Source: Xenococcaceae cyanobacterium MO_167.B27
Lineage (GTDB): Bacteria; Cyanobacteriota; Cyanobacteriia; Cyanobacteriales; Xenococcaceae
Direction of reading: 5' to 3'
Assembly: GCA_030065935.1 (NCBI GenBank)
Contig: JASJCP010000001.1
Location: 62,001 to 126,000 of the forward strand
Length of the DNA: 64,000 nt
Below are positions 45,137-53,149 of this stretch, in pieces. Made by a program: the position numbers and the translations under genes. How positions within the stretch are numbered: position 1 is the stretch's first letter; each line of letters starts with the position of its first letter. A model generated the notes under the pieces. The model did not search any database and was not told the origin of the DNA. It saw nothing but the letters and a program-made list of their open reading frames with translations.

Positions 45137-46612
45137 GAGTGACATCCTCCTACGGTAAATCTTGCGATTATACCCTAGGCTTCCCAACATCGCTGCTAGG
45201 CATTGCTACCCTGCGCCACTTATCTAGGCAAAATGCCCCCGACAGCCCGACGGGGCTTATAAACTGCGCGGGAAACCCACGCAGACAGCCCCTCGACTTG
45301 ATAGCCAATTTCGCGAACCCCAGAGTCCCTGGGTACTATGTTTTTCTATACCTCGGTTACATATTTCTTGTGCGCTGGCTATATCCCTATCAACAGGTTC
45401 ATCTACTCCATAACCACACTCATGACAGATATGGTATCTATCTTTGAGTTCTTTTCTGACTTCGCTACGGCAATTAGGACAAGTTTGGGATGTGCCTCTA
45501 TGGTCAACTTCATCGACAAACACACCTCTACGTTTCCCTACATACTTGAGTATTTGCCTGAACTGACCAAAAGCAGCATCTAAGGTATGCTTCCCTAAAA
45601 ATCCTTTAGCCATGATTCTAAAATCACAATCTTCAACAAAGATTGTATCTGCCATATCACAGAGTTTATGAGCCAGCTTGAATTGATAGTCTTTACGCTG
45701 CCAAGCTATATGATTGTGCATCCCTTCTACTTTCAGTCTAGCTTTTTCATAGTTAGCAGAACGTTTAGTTTTCTTAGACAAACGCTTTTGCAGTACTTTC
45801 AACCTACGGTAGCTTTGTCTAAAAAATTTACTCGGTTGCTCTACAAATCTATCTGAGGTACAGCAATAAGAAAGTAGCCCCACATCAACCCCAATACAAT
45901 GACCATGGGTCGTTGGTTCTGGTACTTCAATATCTGACCCAATAGCTACAACAGCAAACCACCCAGATGCTTTCTTGAGAATCCGCACTTGCTTGACCAC
46001 AAAACCATCTGGGATAGGTCGATGTAGGTTGATTGGGATTAGTCCTAGTTTGGGTAATTTGATTTGCCACCCAGTTATGGTATTGGTTTTGAACTGAGGA
46101 AATAACATTGATTTCATCTGTCCAAATTTTTTGAATCTAGGAAATCCATAACCTCTCTTCTGAAAGAAGTCCCAAGCATCATGTAGCCTTCTGATGTTGG
46201 TTTGAAGAACTTGTGAAGGTACTTTTTTGAGCCAGGGAAACTCTTTTTTAGCCTTGGGTAAGTTGTTTTGCTGTTGGTAATATCCAGGAAACGGATAATC
46301 AGCACTCATAATATACTCTGACTCCAAACTACACCTATCTATTGCACATTTACGAGAGTGCATCCAATCTTTGAGTTCTCTAAGTGCATAGTTATAAGAT
46401 ACACGACAGATATCAAGCCACTGGTTGAGAGACTCTTGTTGTTGGACATCTGGATAAATTCTATAGGTGTAGTTAAGTATCATACAATCAATGATACCAG
46501 GTTTGTGATTTATGGTAAATGCTAATTATACAGGCATCGAACCTGTATAATTAGCCTGGGTTGTCCATGTATCCCAACGCCAAATCTCGCGATTATGGCG
46601 TGGGACTTATAG
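45137..46612 (-). mobile_element. IS200/IS605-family element carrying only tnpB
   Basis: The tnpB gene is bracketed by hairpin-bearing ends. At low coordinates, 'tgacatcctcc' (about 45140) is followed by AAATCTTGCGATTAT. At high coordinates, a bulged palindrome CCCAACGCC...GGCGTGGG (about 46574-46605) has the same AAATCT.GCGATTAT string in its loop. A perfect 14-bp hairpin GCTAATTATACAGG/CCTGTATAATTAGC lies at about 46523-46557. No tnpA (Y1 transposase) is present, so movement would need a helper. The boundaries are approximate. Confidence 0.65.
45257..46483 (-). CDS. tnpB: TnpB, RNA-guided nuclease of IS200/IS605-type elements
   Basis: The 408-residue protein has all TnpB parts. The N-terminal helical region contains YTYRIYPDVQQQESLNQWLD. 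The RuvC-like acids lie in IGVDVGLLSY (Asp), TIFVEDCDFR (Glu) and VDRDIASAQEICNRG (Asp). The zinc ribbon is SQTCPNCRSEV plus YHICHECGYG. No stop or frameshift breaks the frame, so the nuclease may be active. TnpB proteins use a guide RNA made from the 3' end of the element, here expected at about 45140-45330 on the minus strand. Confidence 0.92.
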   Translation of the reverse strand: MILNYTYRIYPDVQQQESLNQWLDICRVSYNYALRELKDWMHSRKCAIDRCSLESEYIMSADYPFPGYYQQQNNLPKAKKEFPWLKKVPSQVLQTNIRRLHDAWDFFQKRGYGFPRFKKFGQMKSMLFPQFKTNTITGWQIKLPKLGLIPINLHRPIPDGFVVKQVRILKKASGWFAVVAIGSDIEVPEPTTHGHCIGVDVGLLSYCCTSDRFVEQPSKFFRQSYRRLKVLQKRLSKKTKRSANYEKARLKVEGMHNHIAWQRKDYQFKLAHKLCDMADTIFVEDCDFRIMAKGFLGKHTLDAAFGQFRQILKYVGKRRGVFVDEVDHRGTSQTCPNCRSEVRKELKDRYHICHECGYGVDEPVDRDIASAQEICNRGIEKHSTQGLWGSRNWLSSRGAVCVGFPRSL

Positions 46613-47332
46613 CCCCCCAGACCCCCGAGTAGTTAAAAAATTACATAATTTCAGGGATTTCAGGAATTAATTAATAACTGAAACAATTTTTGCTTATAGC
46701 GATCGCATAATTATATTGGATCAAAAAAATCGCTTAATTGTTACTATTTTAATAGACAAAAATTGAAATAAAAATAGCCCCCAAATGTAATACAAAATAT
46801 TTATGTAAATTAGGTTTAAGCGATCGCTTAAGATAATTAAATTAAATTTCATCTCTGTATGCTTTGCCCAGTAAGAGTTTTAGGTGTAGGTTTTGCACCG
46901 TCGGACAAGAACCTTCTATTTCCCCCAAATTGCTGCTTAATCAATTTATTTTGTGCTGACTCTTACTCTTTTCAGTAAATTTTCAGTTATTTTTGTCTAA
47001 TTATTTCACAATTTAGCCTCATTATTTATCGCCAGTATCTCAAATTTCTATTTTTAGAAAAAATCCTCAACTTTCAAGGTTAACAATAGTCTTTCAACTT
47101 AATTTGTGAGAAATACGGGAGAATGACTTTATTTTGAGTTTACCAAAAATTACTGTATATTTAATTAAGTAAAAGACTAAATCCTTGCCCATAACACAAA
47201 ATATTTAGGCAAGAGTTATTCAAAGTATTAAGTTGTTTGTATCTTTATTAAGACTTAAATAGTGAATTTTAGTCTAGTTTGTTAGTGAAATCTACTTGAT
47301 TTCATTATTCTCTTTAGCCATAATTAAATCGT
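46613..47332. other. AT-rich intergenic region before the RiPP precursor genes
   Basis: No gene is seen on either strand. Two GCGATCGC sites lie near 46699 and 46821. The promoter for the first precursor should lie in the downstream part, but no boxes can be assigned safely. Confidence 0.5.
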
Positions 47333-47368
47333 GAAAGAAAAGCGTTGGTCAAAACTCAATTTTCTTTC
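47333..47368 (+). promoter_or_regulatory. hairpin with conserved 18-nt loop upstream of precursor 1
   Basis: GAAAGAAAA (47333-47341) pairs perfectly with TTTTCTTTC (47360-47368). The loop GCGTTGGTCAAAACTCAA is identical to that of the hairpin before precursor 3, although the stems differ. It lies 38 bases before the start codon. It may be an RNA regulatory or processing element. Confidence 0.65.
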
Positions 47369-47406
47369 ATTGAATAGCATTAGCTAAAAAGTTAAGGAGA
47401 AAAACA

Positions 47407-47619
47407 ATGGCTGAAATCAAACTATCCGAATTACGTCCTGCTGGTTCTGAATTATTAGAAGATTCTGAAAGCTTTTTGAATGAGTTGAATGATCGCGAAT
47501 TAGAAAACGTAGTTGGTGGAAATACTATTGTGTCTGTTGCTAGTCAAAATAGCATTTCTGTAGGTACTGTAAACACTGTTACTGATGCGGGTATATCCCA
47601 AACTTTTGTAACTTTCTAA
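47407..47619 (+). CDS. RiPP precursor peptide 1, VVGG leader, Ser/Thr-rich core
   Basis: The 70-residue peptide has a 38-residue leader (MAEIKLSELRPAGSELLEDS, then a helix ending ELENVVGG) shared with three other peptides in this locus. The double glycine is a cleavage site for C39 peptidases. The 32-residue core starts NTIVSVASQNSISVG and ends ISQTFVTF. It has 11 Ser/Thr and no Cys. A strong Shine-Dalgarno (aaggag) lies 8 bases before the ATG. The modifying enzymes are encoded 1.3 kb downstream. The assignment as substrate of the kinase/HopA1-type pair is inferred from position. Confidence 0.85.
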   Translation: MAEIKLSELRPAGSELLEDSESFLNELNDRELENVVGGNTIVSVASQNSISVGTVNTVTDAGISQTFVTF

Positions 47620-47637
47620 AACCCTCGTTAGTTGACT

Positions 47638-47679
47638 GGGAATAGGAAAAGGTCTATCTAGACTAAATTTCCTTTTCCC
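47638..47679 (+). promoter_or_regulatory. hairpin with 18-nt loop upstream of precursor 2
   Basis: GGGAATAGGAAA (47638-47649) pairs with TTTCCTTTTCCC (47668-47679) with one mismatch, and the loop is again 18 nt, here with a different sequence. It lies 18 bases after the stop of precursor 1 and 45 before the ATG of precursor 2. It may be an attenuator or an RNA processing site. Confidence 0.6.
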
Positions 47680-47724
47680 ACATGGGTCAAATACATAAAG
47701 CAGTGTATATAGGAGAAAAAAATA

Positions 47725-47931
47725 ATGGCTGATATCAAATTATCTGAGTTATGCCCTGCTGGTTCGGAACTACTGCAAGATTCTGAGAGCTTTCTTACTG
47801 AATTAAGGGATCAAGAACTAGAAAATGTAGTTGGGGGGGATGGTGTTATTGTTATATTAGAAAAACCATTTTTCCCTCTATATCCGATTACCAAGGATAT
47901 ATCAATTGGCATTAGTATTTATTGGGATTAG
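47725..47931 (+). CDS. RiPP precursor peptide 2, VVGG leader, divergent core
   Basis: The leader of 38 residues is nearly the same as in precursor 1 (MADIKLSELCPAGSELLQDS ... ELENVVGG), with Cys at position 10 instead of Arg. The 30-residue core is quite different: DGVIVILEKPFFPLYPITKD then ISIGISIYWD. It has only two Ser, one Thr and no Cys, but three prolines and many aromatics. The prolines may be the reason for the prolyl isomerases in the locus. A Shine-Dalgarno (aggag) precedes the ATG. Confidence 0.8.
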   Translation: MADIKLSELCPAGSELLQDSESFLTELRDQELENVVGGDGVIVILEKPFFPLYPITKDISIGISIYWD

Positions 47932-48086
47932 TATTTTCTTTCCTTAGTCAAGTCGTAAGTTTTGATCAGTCTAGTCATACATCTTACCGACAGCAGGAAG
48001 ATTAACCGACGTTACTGATCAAACTTTGGTGTCAGTTGATTAATCGATCAACAATAACAACTTTTTGCTGTGGAAATTAATGGATT

Positions 48087-48128
48087 GGGAAGGGAAAAGC
48101 GTTGGTCAAAACTCAATTTTCTCTTCCC
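48087..48128 (+). promoter_or_regulatory. hairpin with conserved 18-nt loop upstream of precursor 3
   Basis: GGGAAGGGAAAA (48087-48098) pairs with TTTTCTCTTCCC (48117-48128), including one G-U pair. The loop 48099-48116 is identical to that at 47342-47359, while the stem changed on both sides, which is compensatory change. It lies 82 bases before the precursor 3 start. Confidence 0.65.
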
Positions 48129-48210
48129 CTAGGAATAAAATTAGATGGTTGTAAATCAAACTATCCTAATCTTACTATCCTAATCTTATCTTATTTAGGA
48201 GGAAAAAACC

Positions 48211-48438
48211 ATGGCTAAAATTAAAATATCCGAATTACGTCCTGCTGGCTCAGAACTATTACAAGACTCTGAAAGCTTTTTGAATGAATTAAGCGTTCAC
48301 GACTTAGAGAATGTAGTTGGTGGTGCTGCTATTGACTCTGTTGCTAGTCAAGCCAGCGTGTCCGTCGCGGGGGTTGTTGAGGGTGGTTTATTCATCGTCG
48401 TAGATTCCTTCCCAAGGGGCACAAGATTGTACTACTAG
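48211..48438 (+). CDS. RiPP precursor peptide 3, VVGG leader
   Basis: The 75-residue peptide has the shared leader (MAKIKISELRPAGSELLQDS ... DLENVVGG). Its core begins AAIDSVASQASVSVAGVV, which resembles the cores of precursors 1 and 4. After that it turns into an unrelated tail (GGLFIVVDSFPRGTRLYY). In another frame, the bases around the stop code for DCTTSTGDNTVVIS and then a stop, so the tail may reflect a frameshift. There is no Cys in the core as annotated. A strong Shine-Dalgarno (aggagg) precedes the ATG. Confidence 0.8.
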   Translation: MAKIKISELRPAGSELLQDSESFLNELSVHDLENVVGGAAIDSVASQASVSVAGVVEGGLFIVVDSFPRGTRLYY

Positions 48439-48910
48439 TACAGGTGACAATACTGTTGTGATAAGCTGAGACCTACCTAAGTTACATTTTTTCTGTTGAC
48501 TCCCCTATGCTTTGTTAAAACAATCTGAAGATGCAGTCAGGACTTAGGCACTTAGAACTAAAAAACATCTGTAAACCTAGATTCTCTATTCCCTATTTTT
48601 ATTGCCTCAAACCTTAATTTATAGTTTTACGACGTAAGTTTTAGCAGTTTAAATGGGTCTAAGCTTAAGCACTTTCAGTAGATTACAAACTTATCGATGA
48701 AGGCAGGGTTTGGGGTGTGGGGACTTTATTACCTCTGCTGCTACACATCTACTATTAAAAAATCCCTTAGCGACCAAAATTTCTCGTCTGCCCTACAAAC
48801 ACTTTTTCGATCTACCTACTCTACTGACAATTAATTTTGTACCCGTACTTAGTGATAGTCATTAAATTGACCAAAAGCTTGCAGTCATTCTTGAAACTGG
48901 TATTATAGCA
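48439..48910. other. spacer between precursors and the kinase gene
   Basis: No gene is seen. From about 48539 the sequence weakly resembles the left end of the MITE at 38141 (GGACTTAGGCA, later GCCTCAAACC). The kinase promoter may lie here. Confidence 0.45.
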
Positions 48911-50104
48911 ATGGTACTTCTACTAAGCTCCAAAAATATTTTTGATTATTTAAAGCAAAAAGGCATTTGCTCAACAACAGAAACGGAATTTGGTGACATA
49001 GAATTAAAATCGGCGAAAAACTTTAACCTACTTGTCACTTTGCCTGATGGCAGTAAATTACTGATTAAACAAGAAAGATTTGATCGTGCAGGAAAAACCG
49101 CAGGAGAATTCAAGCGGGAATGGCGCATTCAAAAATTTGTCAGGCAATTTTCTGAAGTAAATAACTTGCGGGTTTGGTTGCCAGAAATACTTGATTTTGA
49201 TACAGAGAATTCAATCTTAATTGTTAAATATTTAGACGAATATCAAAATTTATCAGAATTTTACGGACAAAAAAATATCTATAGCTCAGAGATAGCAAGT
49301 TCAATTGGCTCTATCATTGCCACAATTCATCATCAAACTATTAACCATCAAGATTATCAAGATTTTTTTAGCCACAAGACTAACGACCCATCTACAAGAT
49401 CAACTCAACGATTAACCCAGGGCTTATCCAGGATCAAACCAGAAATATTTGGTCAAGTACCTGCTGATGGGCTGAAATTTTTTGCCTTGTATCAACGTTA
49501 TGATAGTTTAGGCAAAGCACTGGCGGAACTTAACGAATCATTTAAGCCTTGTTGTCTAACTCACAATGACCTTAAGTTAAACAATATACTAATTCCTTCT
49601 AGCCCCAATACCTCTACAACAAATAACCATAGTCATCCCCAAGTTGAACTAAAGCTGATTGATTGGGAACGTTCTGGTTGGGGAGATCCAGCTCTTGATC
49701 TTGGTACTCTGATTGGTAGTTATCTAATTATTTGGTTGCAAAGTTTGGTAGTAAGTAGATCCATTGCCATCGATGAATCTTTGCGTTTAGCGACGATCCC
49801 TTTAGAAGTATTACAACCATCTTTAGCAGCATTAACTAAGACCTATATCGCTTGTTTTCCTGAAATTATCCAACATTATCCTGACTTTTGGCAAAGGGTA
49901 ATGCAGTTTGCAGGTTTAGCACTTATTCAATCAATTCAATCGACTTTGCAATACCAGAAATCTTTTAACAACACGGGAATATGTATGCTTCAGGTAGCTA
50001 AAAGTTTGTTGTGTCGTCCTGAAACCTGTATTTCCAGCGTCTTAGGTATTGAAATTCACGAACTCGATTCCTCTAACTATTCATCCGCATCAGCACTACC
50101 TTAG
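48911..50104 (+). CDS. APH-fold kinase of a RiPP pathway (LxmK-like Ser/Thr phosphotransferase)
   Basis: The 397-residue protein has an aminoglycoside-phosphotransferase-type kinase fold. The N-lobe Lys is in KLLIKQERF (Lys53). The catalytic loop is CLTHNDLKLNNIL (His218-Asp220, Asn further on). The metal-binding motif is LKLIDWERSGWGDPALDLG (Asp251). In class V lanthipeptides, a kinase of this fold phosphorylates Ser/Thr of the precursor and a HopA1-family lyase then eliminates phosphate. The next gene here, 14 bases on, is such a HopA1-family protein, which strongly supports this role over antibiotic resistance. No membrane segment is present. Confidence 0.82.
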   Translation: MVLLLSSKNIFDYLKQKGICSTTETEFGDIELKSAKNFNLLVTLPDGSKLLIKQERFDRAGKTAGEFKREWRIQKFVRQFSEVNNLRVWLPEILDFDTENSILIVKYLDEYQNLSEFYGQKNIYSSEIASSIGSIIATIHHQTINHQDYQDFFSHKTNDPSTRSTQRLTQGLSRIKPEIFGQVPADGLKFFALYQRYDSLGKALAELNESFKPCCLTHNDLKLNNILIPSSPNTSTTNNHSHPQVELKLIDWERSGWGDPALDLGTLIGSYLIIWLQSLVVSRSIAIDESLRLATIPLEVLQPSLAALTKTYIACFPEIIQHYPDFWQRVMQFAGLALIQSIQSTLQYQKSFNNTGICMLQVAKSLLCRPETCISSVLGIEIHELDSSNYSSASALP

Positions 50105-50118
50105 AAAAGACTAAAAAA

Positions 50119-51228
50119 ATGCAACTGCTAGATTCTCAACCCCGTCAAATATTGACTCCTTTGCAAGCTGCTTTAGAAGACATTGTCAATCGAGTACAAA
50201 TTGAGTCCAACTTTTGTATTCGTCATCCAGATTATCAACCTTTAGAGCTACCAACAGCAGCAGTAGAAAGGTTTCAAAAATTGCCGACAGACTTACAATC
50301 TAAATACCTCTCTCAGATGCTACAAGGCTTTCTCTACGGTATTTATTATAATGGTTCTCTCAAAAAGTCGTTGGCTGTGGAAAACCAGACTGATCACTCA
50401 CAACTTTATCAAGACTTAGAAAACAATACTTTTCTAGGAGTCGATTTAGACTTCTATGATCGATTACATCAAAGTAATCAAGGTAAAGGTTATTTCGATC
50501 CTGGTTGGCAGGTAACTGGGTCGGAATATGAGAATATTTTAGTTGTTACCAAAGGTGGCTTGACACTGCACATCGAAGCAGGAGTTCATCTACCTCCAGA
50601 ACAGCAAAATGCCACCATAGGAGATATAGTATCAATCTTATTGCCTAAAAATCGGGTTCAAAATGGATTTTATATGGCAGTGGGTGATGCAGGTGCGCGT
50701 CAAGACCATCGTTCAGATGGACAAGACGTAATTGTACGCATTTATTTTAATCTTACACCCGACGGTGCGATCGCAGTTATGGCAAGTCTAACCGAACAAC
50801 TCAACCTGCTAGCTATTCCCTTTTCTTTCAAGGCTCTTTACAATCCTTCAGATTACGGACGACATGACTCTGCTGTACTTTACTTCAACAGTAGTAATTA
50901 TGAAGCAGTCAAAGGAATTTTAGAAAATATTTACCGTCAACATCAGAATTACTTTCAACCTGAAATTCCTTTATTTACCAAGAAGCTAGCACCAGGATTG
51001 GCTCTAGCAGAAGAGCCAGACCAGAAATTTTCTAGTAAAGATAGCTTTGGTACTAATCGCTGTCAGATTATCGCCAATGGTTTGTTGGCTGCTAAGGAAA
51101 CAGGAGATAACACTCCAGCCAGTCGGATGGAAGCAATTGTACAACAGTTCGACCTACTAGGAATAAAACTAGAACGTTCTCATCTTAATGCTCACTCGGA
51201 CGACATTTATACTACTTTAAACCTATGA
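50119..51228 (+). CDS. HopA1-family protein, putative phospho-Ser/Thr lyase (LxmY-like)
   Basis: The 369-residue protein resembles the type III effector HopA1 family. Key blocks are FYMAVGDAGARQDHRSDGQD, VIVRIYFNLTPDGAIAVMAS, LLAIPFSFKALYNPSDYGRH followed by DSAVLYF, and IPLFTKKLAPGLALAEEPDQ with SFGTNRCQIIANGLL. In class V lanthipeptide pathways, members of this family eliminate phosphate to give dehydroalanine and dehydrobutyrine. It follows the kinase gene directly and overlaps the AKR-like gene by four bases (ATGA), so the three are translated together. No secretion role is likely here. It acts in the cytosol on the leader-bearing peptide. Confidence 0.82.
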   Translation: MQLLDSQPRQILTPLQAALEDIVNRVQIESNFCIRHPDYQPLELPTAAVERFQKLPTDLQSKYLSQMLQGFLYGIYYNGSLKKSLAVENQTDHSQLYQDLENNTFLGVDLDFYDRLHQSNQGKGYFDPGWQVTGSEYENILVVTKGGLTLHIEAGVHLPPEQQNATIGDIVSILLPKNRVQNGFYMAVGDAGARQDHRSDGQDVIVRIYFNLTPDGAIAVMASLTEQLNLLAIPFSFKALYNPSDYGRHDSAVLYFNSSNYEAVKGILENIYRQHQNYFQPEIPLFTKKLAPGLALAEEPDQKFSSKDSFGTNRCQIIANGLLAAKETGDNTPASRMEAIVQQFDLLGIKLERSHLNAHSDDIYTTLNL

Positions 51229-52244
51229 AGTTAACGGATCTAAAACCAATAATTGCTAGTAAGCCAGAAAGCAATATTGTTATTCCTCAGAAACAACAAC
51301 CAGAATCTGACCTTCCCTTTTACCGCAAACTGGGACGTACTGACCTAACTGTTAGTTGTTTAGGTTTAGGTGGAGGGGGACATATTTCTAGTGAAGACAC
51401 TCTCTATGCTTTTGATCGCGGTGTTAACTACTTCTTCTATTCTAGCGATTTACATCACTATCTCTATAGTTCTATGGGAGAAGCTTTACGCAAACTCTGT
51501 GGTCGTGGTTCATCCTATCGGGATAAGGTAGTCTTGGCAACAGTAACTTATCTTGTAAAAACCCCAGAGGCAGTATTGGCATCTTTATTAGACCAGTTTG
51601 TCGATTTAAAAATGGACTATATAGATGTCTTCTTTTGGGGTTGGATCGACACCGATAATGAGCATGATTTTAATAAGTGCATGGCTGCGTCTAACGACTT
51701 GCGAGGTGCTAACTCCGTCTATCAGCGTACTATCGAAAGAATGTTCGAGACTTCCGAGCGGATGAAGAAAATGGGGATAGTACGCTATATTGGTGCTTCT
51801 TTCCACAGCCATGATCTTGCTAATCAATGGCTGAATAGTCCCTTGTTAGATGTAGTCATGGTGCGTCATAATGTTGCTCACCGCACTGCACAACAAAAAG
51901 TTTTCCCTTACCTTGATCCCCAAGACCCCCAAAGACCAGGAATAGTGACTTTTAAATCGGCAGGAATGCGCGGTCATCTCTGGGAATCACCACCCTTACT
52001 ACCGTCTGGATGTTGGCAACCTTCTGTCCCTGACCTGTATCGGTATTCTCTTAGTCAAAACAGTGTTGATGTTGCTTTGGCAGGATGGACTAAGCGGAAA
52101 CACATCGACGAGGCGATCGCTGGAATAGAAAAAGGGAAACTTACTGCTAAAGAACTAGATTATCTCGATCTTTACGGGGATTTACACCGCAATCGCTTTA
52201 AAAAGGGCGAAATTCCGCGCGAGCGTCTGATTTATCGCTCCTAA
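51225..52244 (+). CDS. aldo/keto-reductase-fold protein lacking the catalytic tetrad
   Basis: The fold is clear from FYRKLGRTDLTVSCLGLGGG, YRDKVVLATVTYLVKTPEAV, KMDYIDVFFWGW and RYIGASFHSHDLANQW. Yet the four AKR catalytic residues seem to be changed: the Asp of 'FDTA' is Tyr72 (YFFYSSD), the Tyr five residues on is His77, the Lys after 'LAT' is Val107, and the His of 'DYIDLYxLH' is Gly139. An ordinary carbonyl reductase is therefore unlikely. Translational overlap with the HopA1-like gene ties it to peptide modification. It may reduce dehydro-residues or act as a non-catalytic partner; both ideas are inference. Confidence 0.75.
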   Translation: MKLTDLKPIIASKPESNIVIPQKQQPESDLPFYRKLGRTDLTVSCLGLGGGGHISSEDTLYAFDRGVNYFFYSSDLHHYLYSSMGEALRKLCGRGSSYRDKVVLATVTYLVKTPEAVLASLLDQFVDLKMDYIDVFFWGWIDTDNEHDFNKCMAASNDLRGANSVYQRTIERMFETSERMKKMGIVRYIGASFHSHDLANQWLNSPLLDVVMVRHNVAHRTAQQKVFPYLDPQDPQRPGIVTFKSAGMRGHLWESPPLLPSGCWQPSVPDLYRYSLSQNSVDVALAGWTKRKHIDEAIAGIEKGKLTAKELDYLDLYGDLHRNRFKKGEIPRERLIYRS

Positions 52245-52308
52245 ATTTAACTAAGATGCCAAAGGAACTAGCAATCTCTTTATAATCTTATATCACTGAT
52301 TACTGATT

Positions 52309-53094
52309 ATGACCAACAACACTATTGAAATTCAAGAAACTAATCCCAATTCATTATTCCCCACGATCTCTCCTGTTACAGATGCAGAACTGGTCGATTA
52401 TCTGCGTCATTCCTATAAGTTGGCCGAGATAGCCACTTTGGCTGAAGAAGAGGCTTTTATTGTCAAACTTTGTCAGCATTTTGACATTCAAGTCAGTGAT
52501 GAAGAATGGCAAGCAGCAGGAGATGCTTTTCGCCTGGAACATAAATTGTTAGGAGTCAAAGAAACTACTGACTGGCTAGCTCGACAAAGAATTACCGTAG
52601 AAGATTGGTCGGAGGGAATTAGGCTGAGGCTATTAACTAAGAAACTAAAAGAGTATTTGTTCGGTGCCAATGTCGATATGCACTACATCAGCAACCGCGA
52701 GCATTACAAAAGAGTTGCTTTATCTCAAATCCTTGTCCTCGATCTCGCAACTGCATCTGAGGTAATGCGCTCCCTCTCGGAAGAAAAGACTTCGTTTTGT
52801 GCTTTAGCTTTAGAATATTCCAAAGGCAAACAATCTCATACTAACGGTGGTTTTCTAGGTATTCTCTACGCATCGCAACTAGCACCAGAAATGGCATCAG
52901 CGATCACTGATGCGCCAGTAGGAGCAGTGATCGGTCCAATCCAAACCGAACTTGGGTATCACATTATTAGGGTTGAAAAATGGTTCCCCACAGAAATGAG
53001 CGAATCTGTCAGAGAAGAGATTTTAAATACTCTTTGGCGAGTTTGGCTCAGAGAACAAAAAGACCAAAATGAAATTTTGGCAGAAAAAAATTAA
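52309..53094 (+). CDS. parvulin-type peptidylprolyl isomerase of the RiPP locus
   Basis: The 261-residue protein has an N-terminal helical SurA-like part (VSDEEWQAAGDAFRLEHKLL, DWLARQRITVEDWSEGI). A parvulin domain follows from about residue 130: VALSQILVLD, FCALALEYSKGKQSHTNGGF then LGILYASQLAPEM, and GAVIGPIQTELGYHIIRVEK. It has no signal peptide, so it works in the cytosol, unlike SurA. Cytosolic isomerases of this kind are often next to RiPP or bacteriocin export genes in cyanobacteria. It lies 64 bases after the AKR-like gene in the same direction. It may fold the precursor or isomerise core prolines. Confidence 0.82.
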   Translation: MTNNTIEIQETNPNSLFPTISPVTDAELVDYLRHSYKLAEIATLAEEEAFIVKLCQHFDIQVSDEEWQAAGDAFRLEHKLLGVKETTDWLARQRITVEDWSEGIRLRLLTKKLKEYLFGANVDMHYISNREHYKRVALSQILVLDLATASEVMRSLSEEKTSFCALALEYSKGKQSHTNGGFLGILYASQLAPEMASAITDAPVGAVIGPIQTELGYHIIRVEKWFPTEMSESVREEILNTLWRVWLREQKDQNEILAEKN

Positions 53095-53149
53095 GAGATA
53101 AATCATCTCAACCAAATGTGAATGATTAATTTTATTTAGGAGAAAACAA

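Noticed and set aside
45139..45583. Plus-strand frames opposite tnpB
   Set aside because: They are antisense to an intact tnpB and to the element's right end, and have no recognisable domain.
48911..50104. Aminoglycoside resistance kinase
   Set aside because: The fold fits, but the position directly before a HopA1-family gene and after GG-leader peptides points to RiPP modification.
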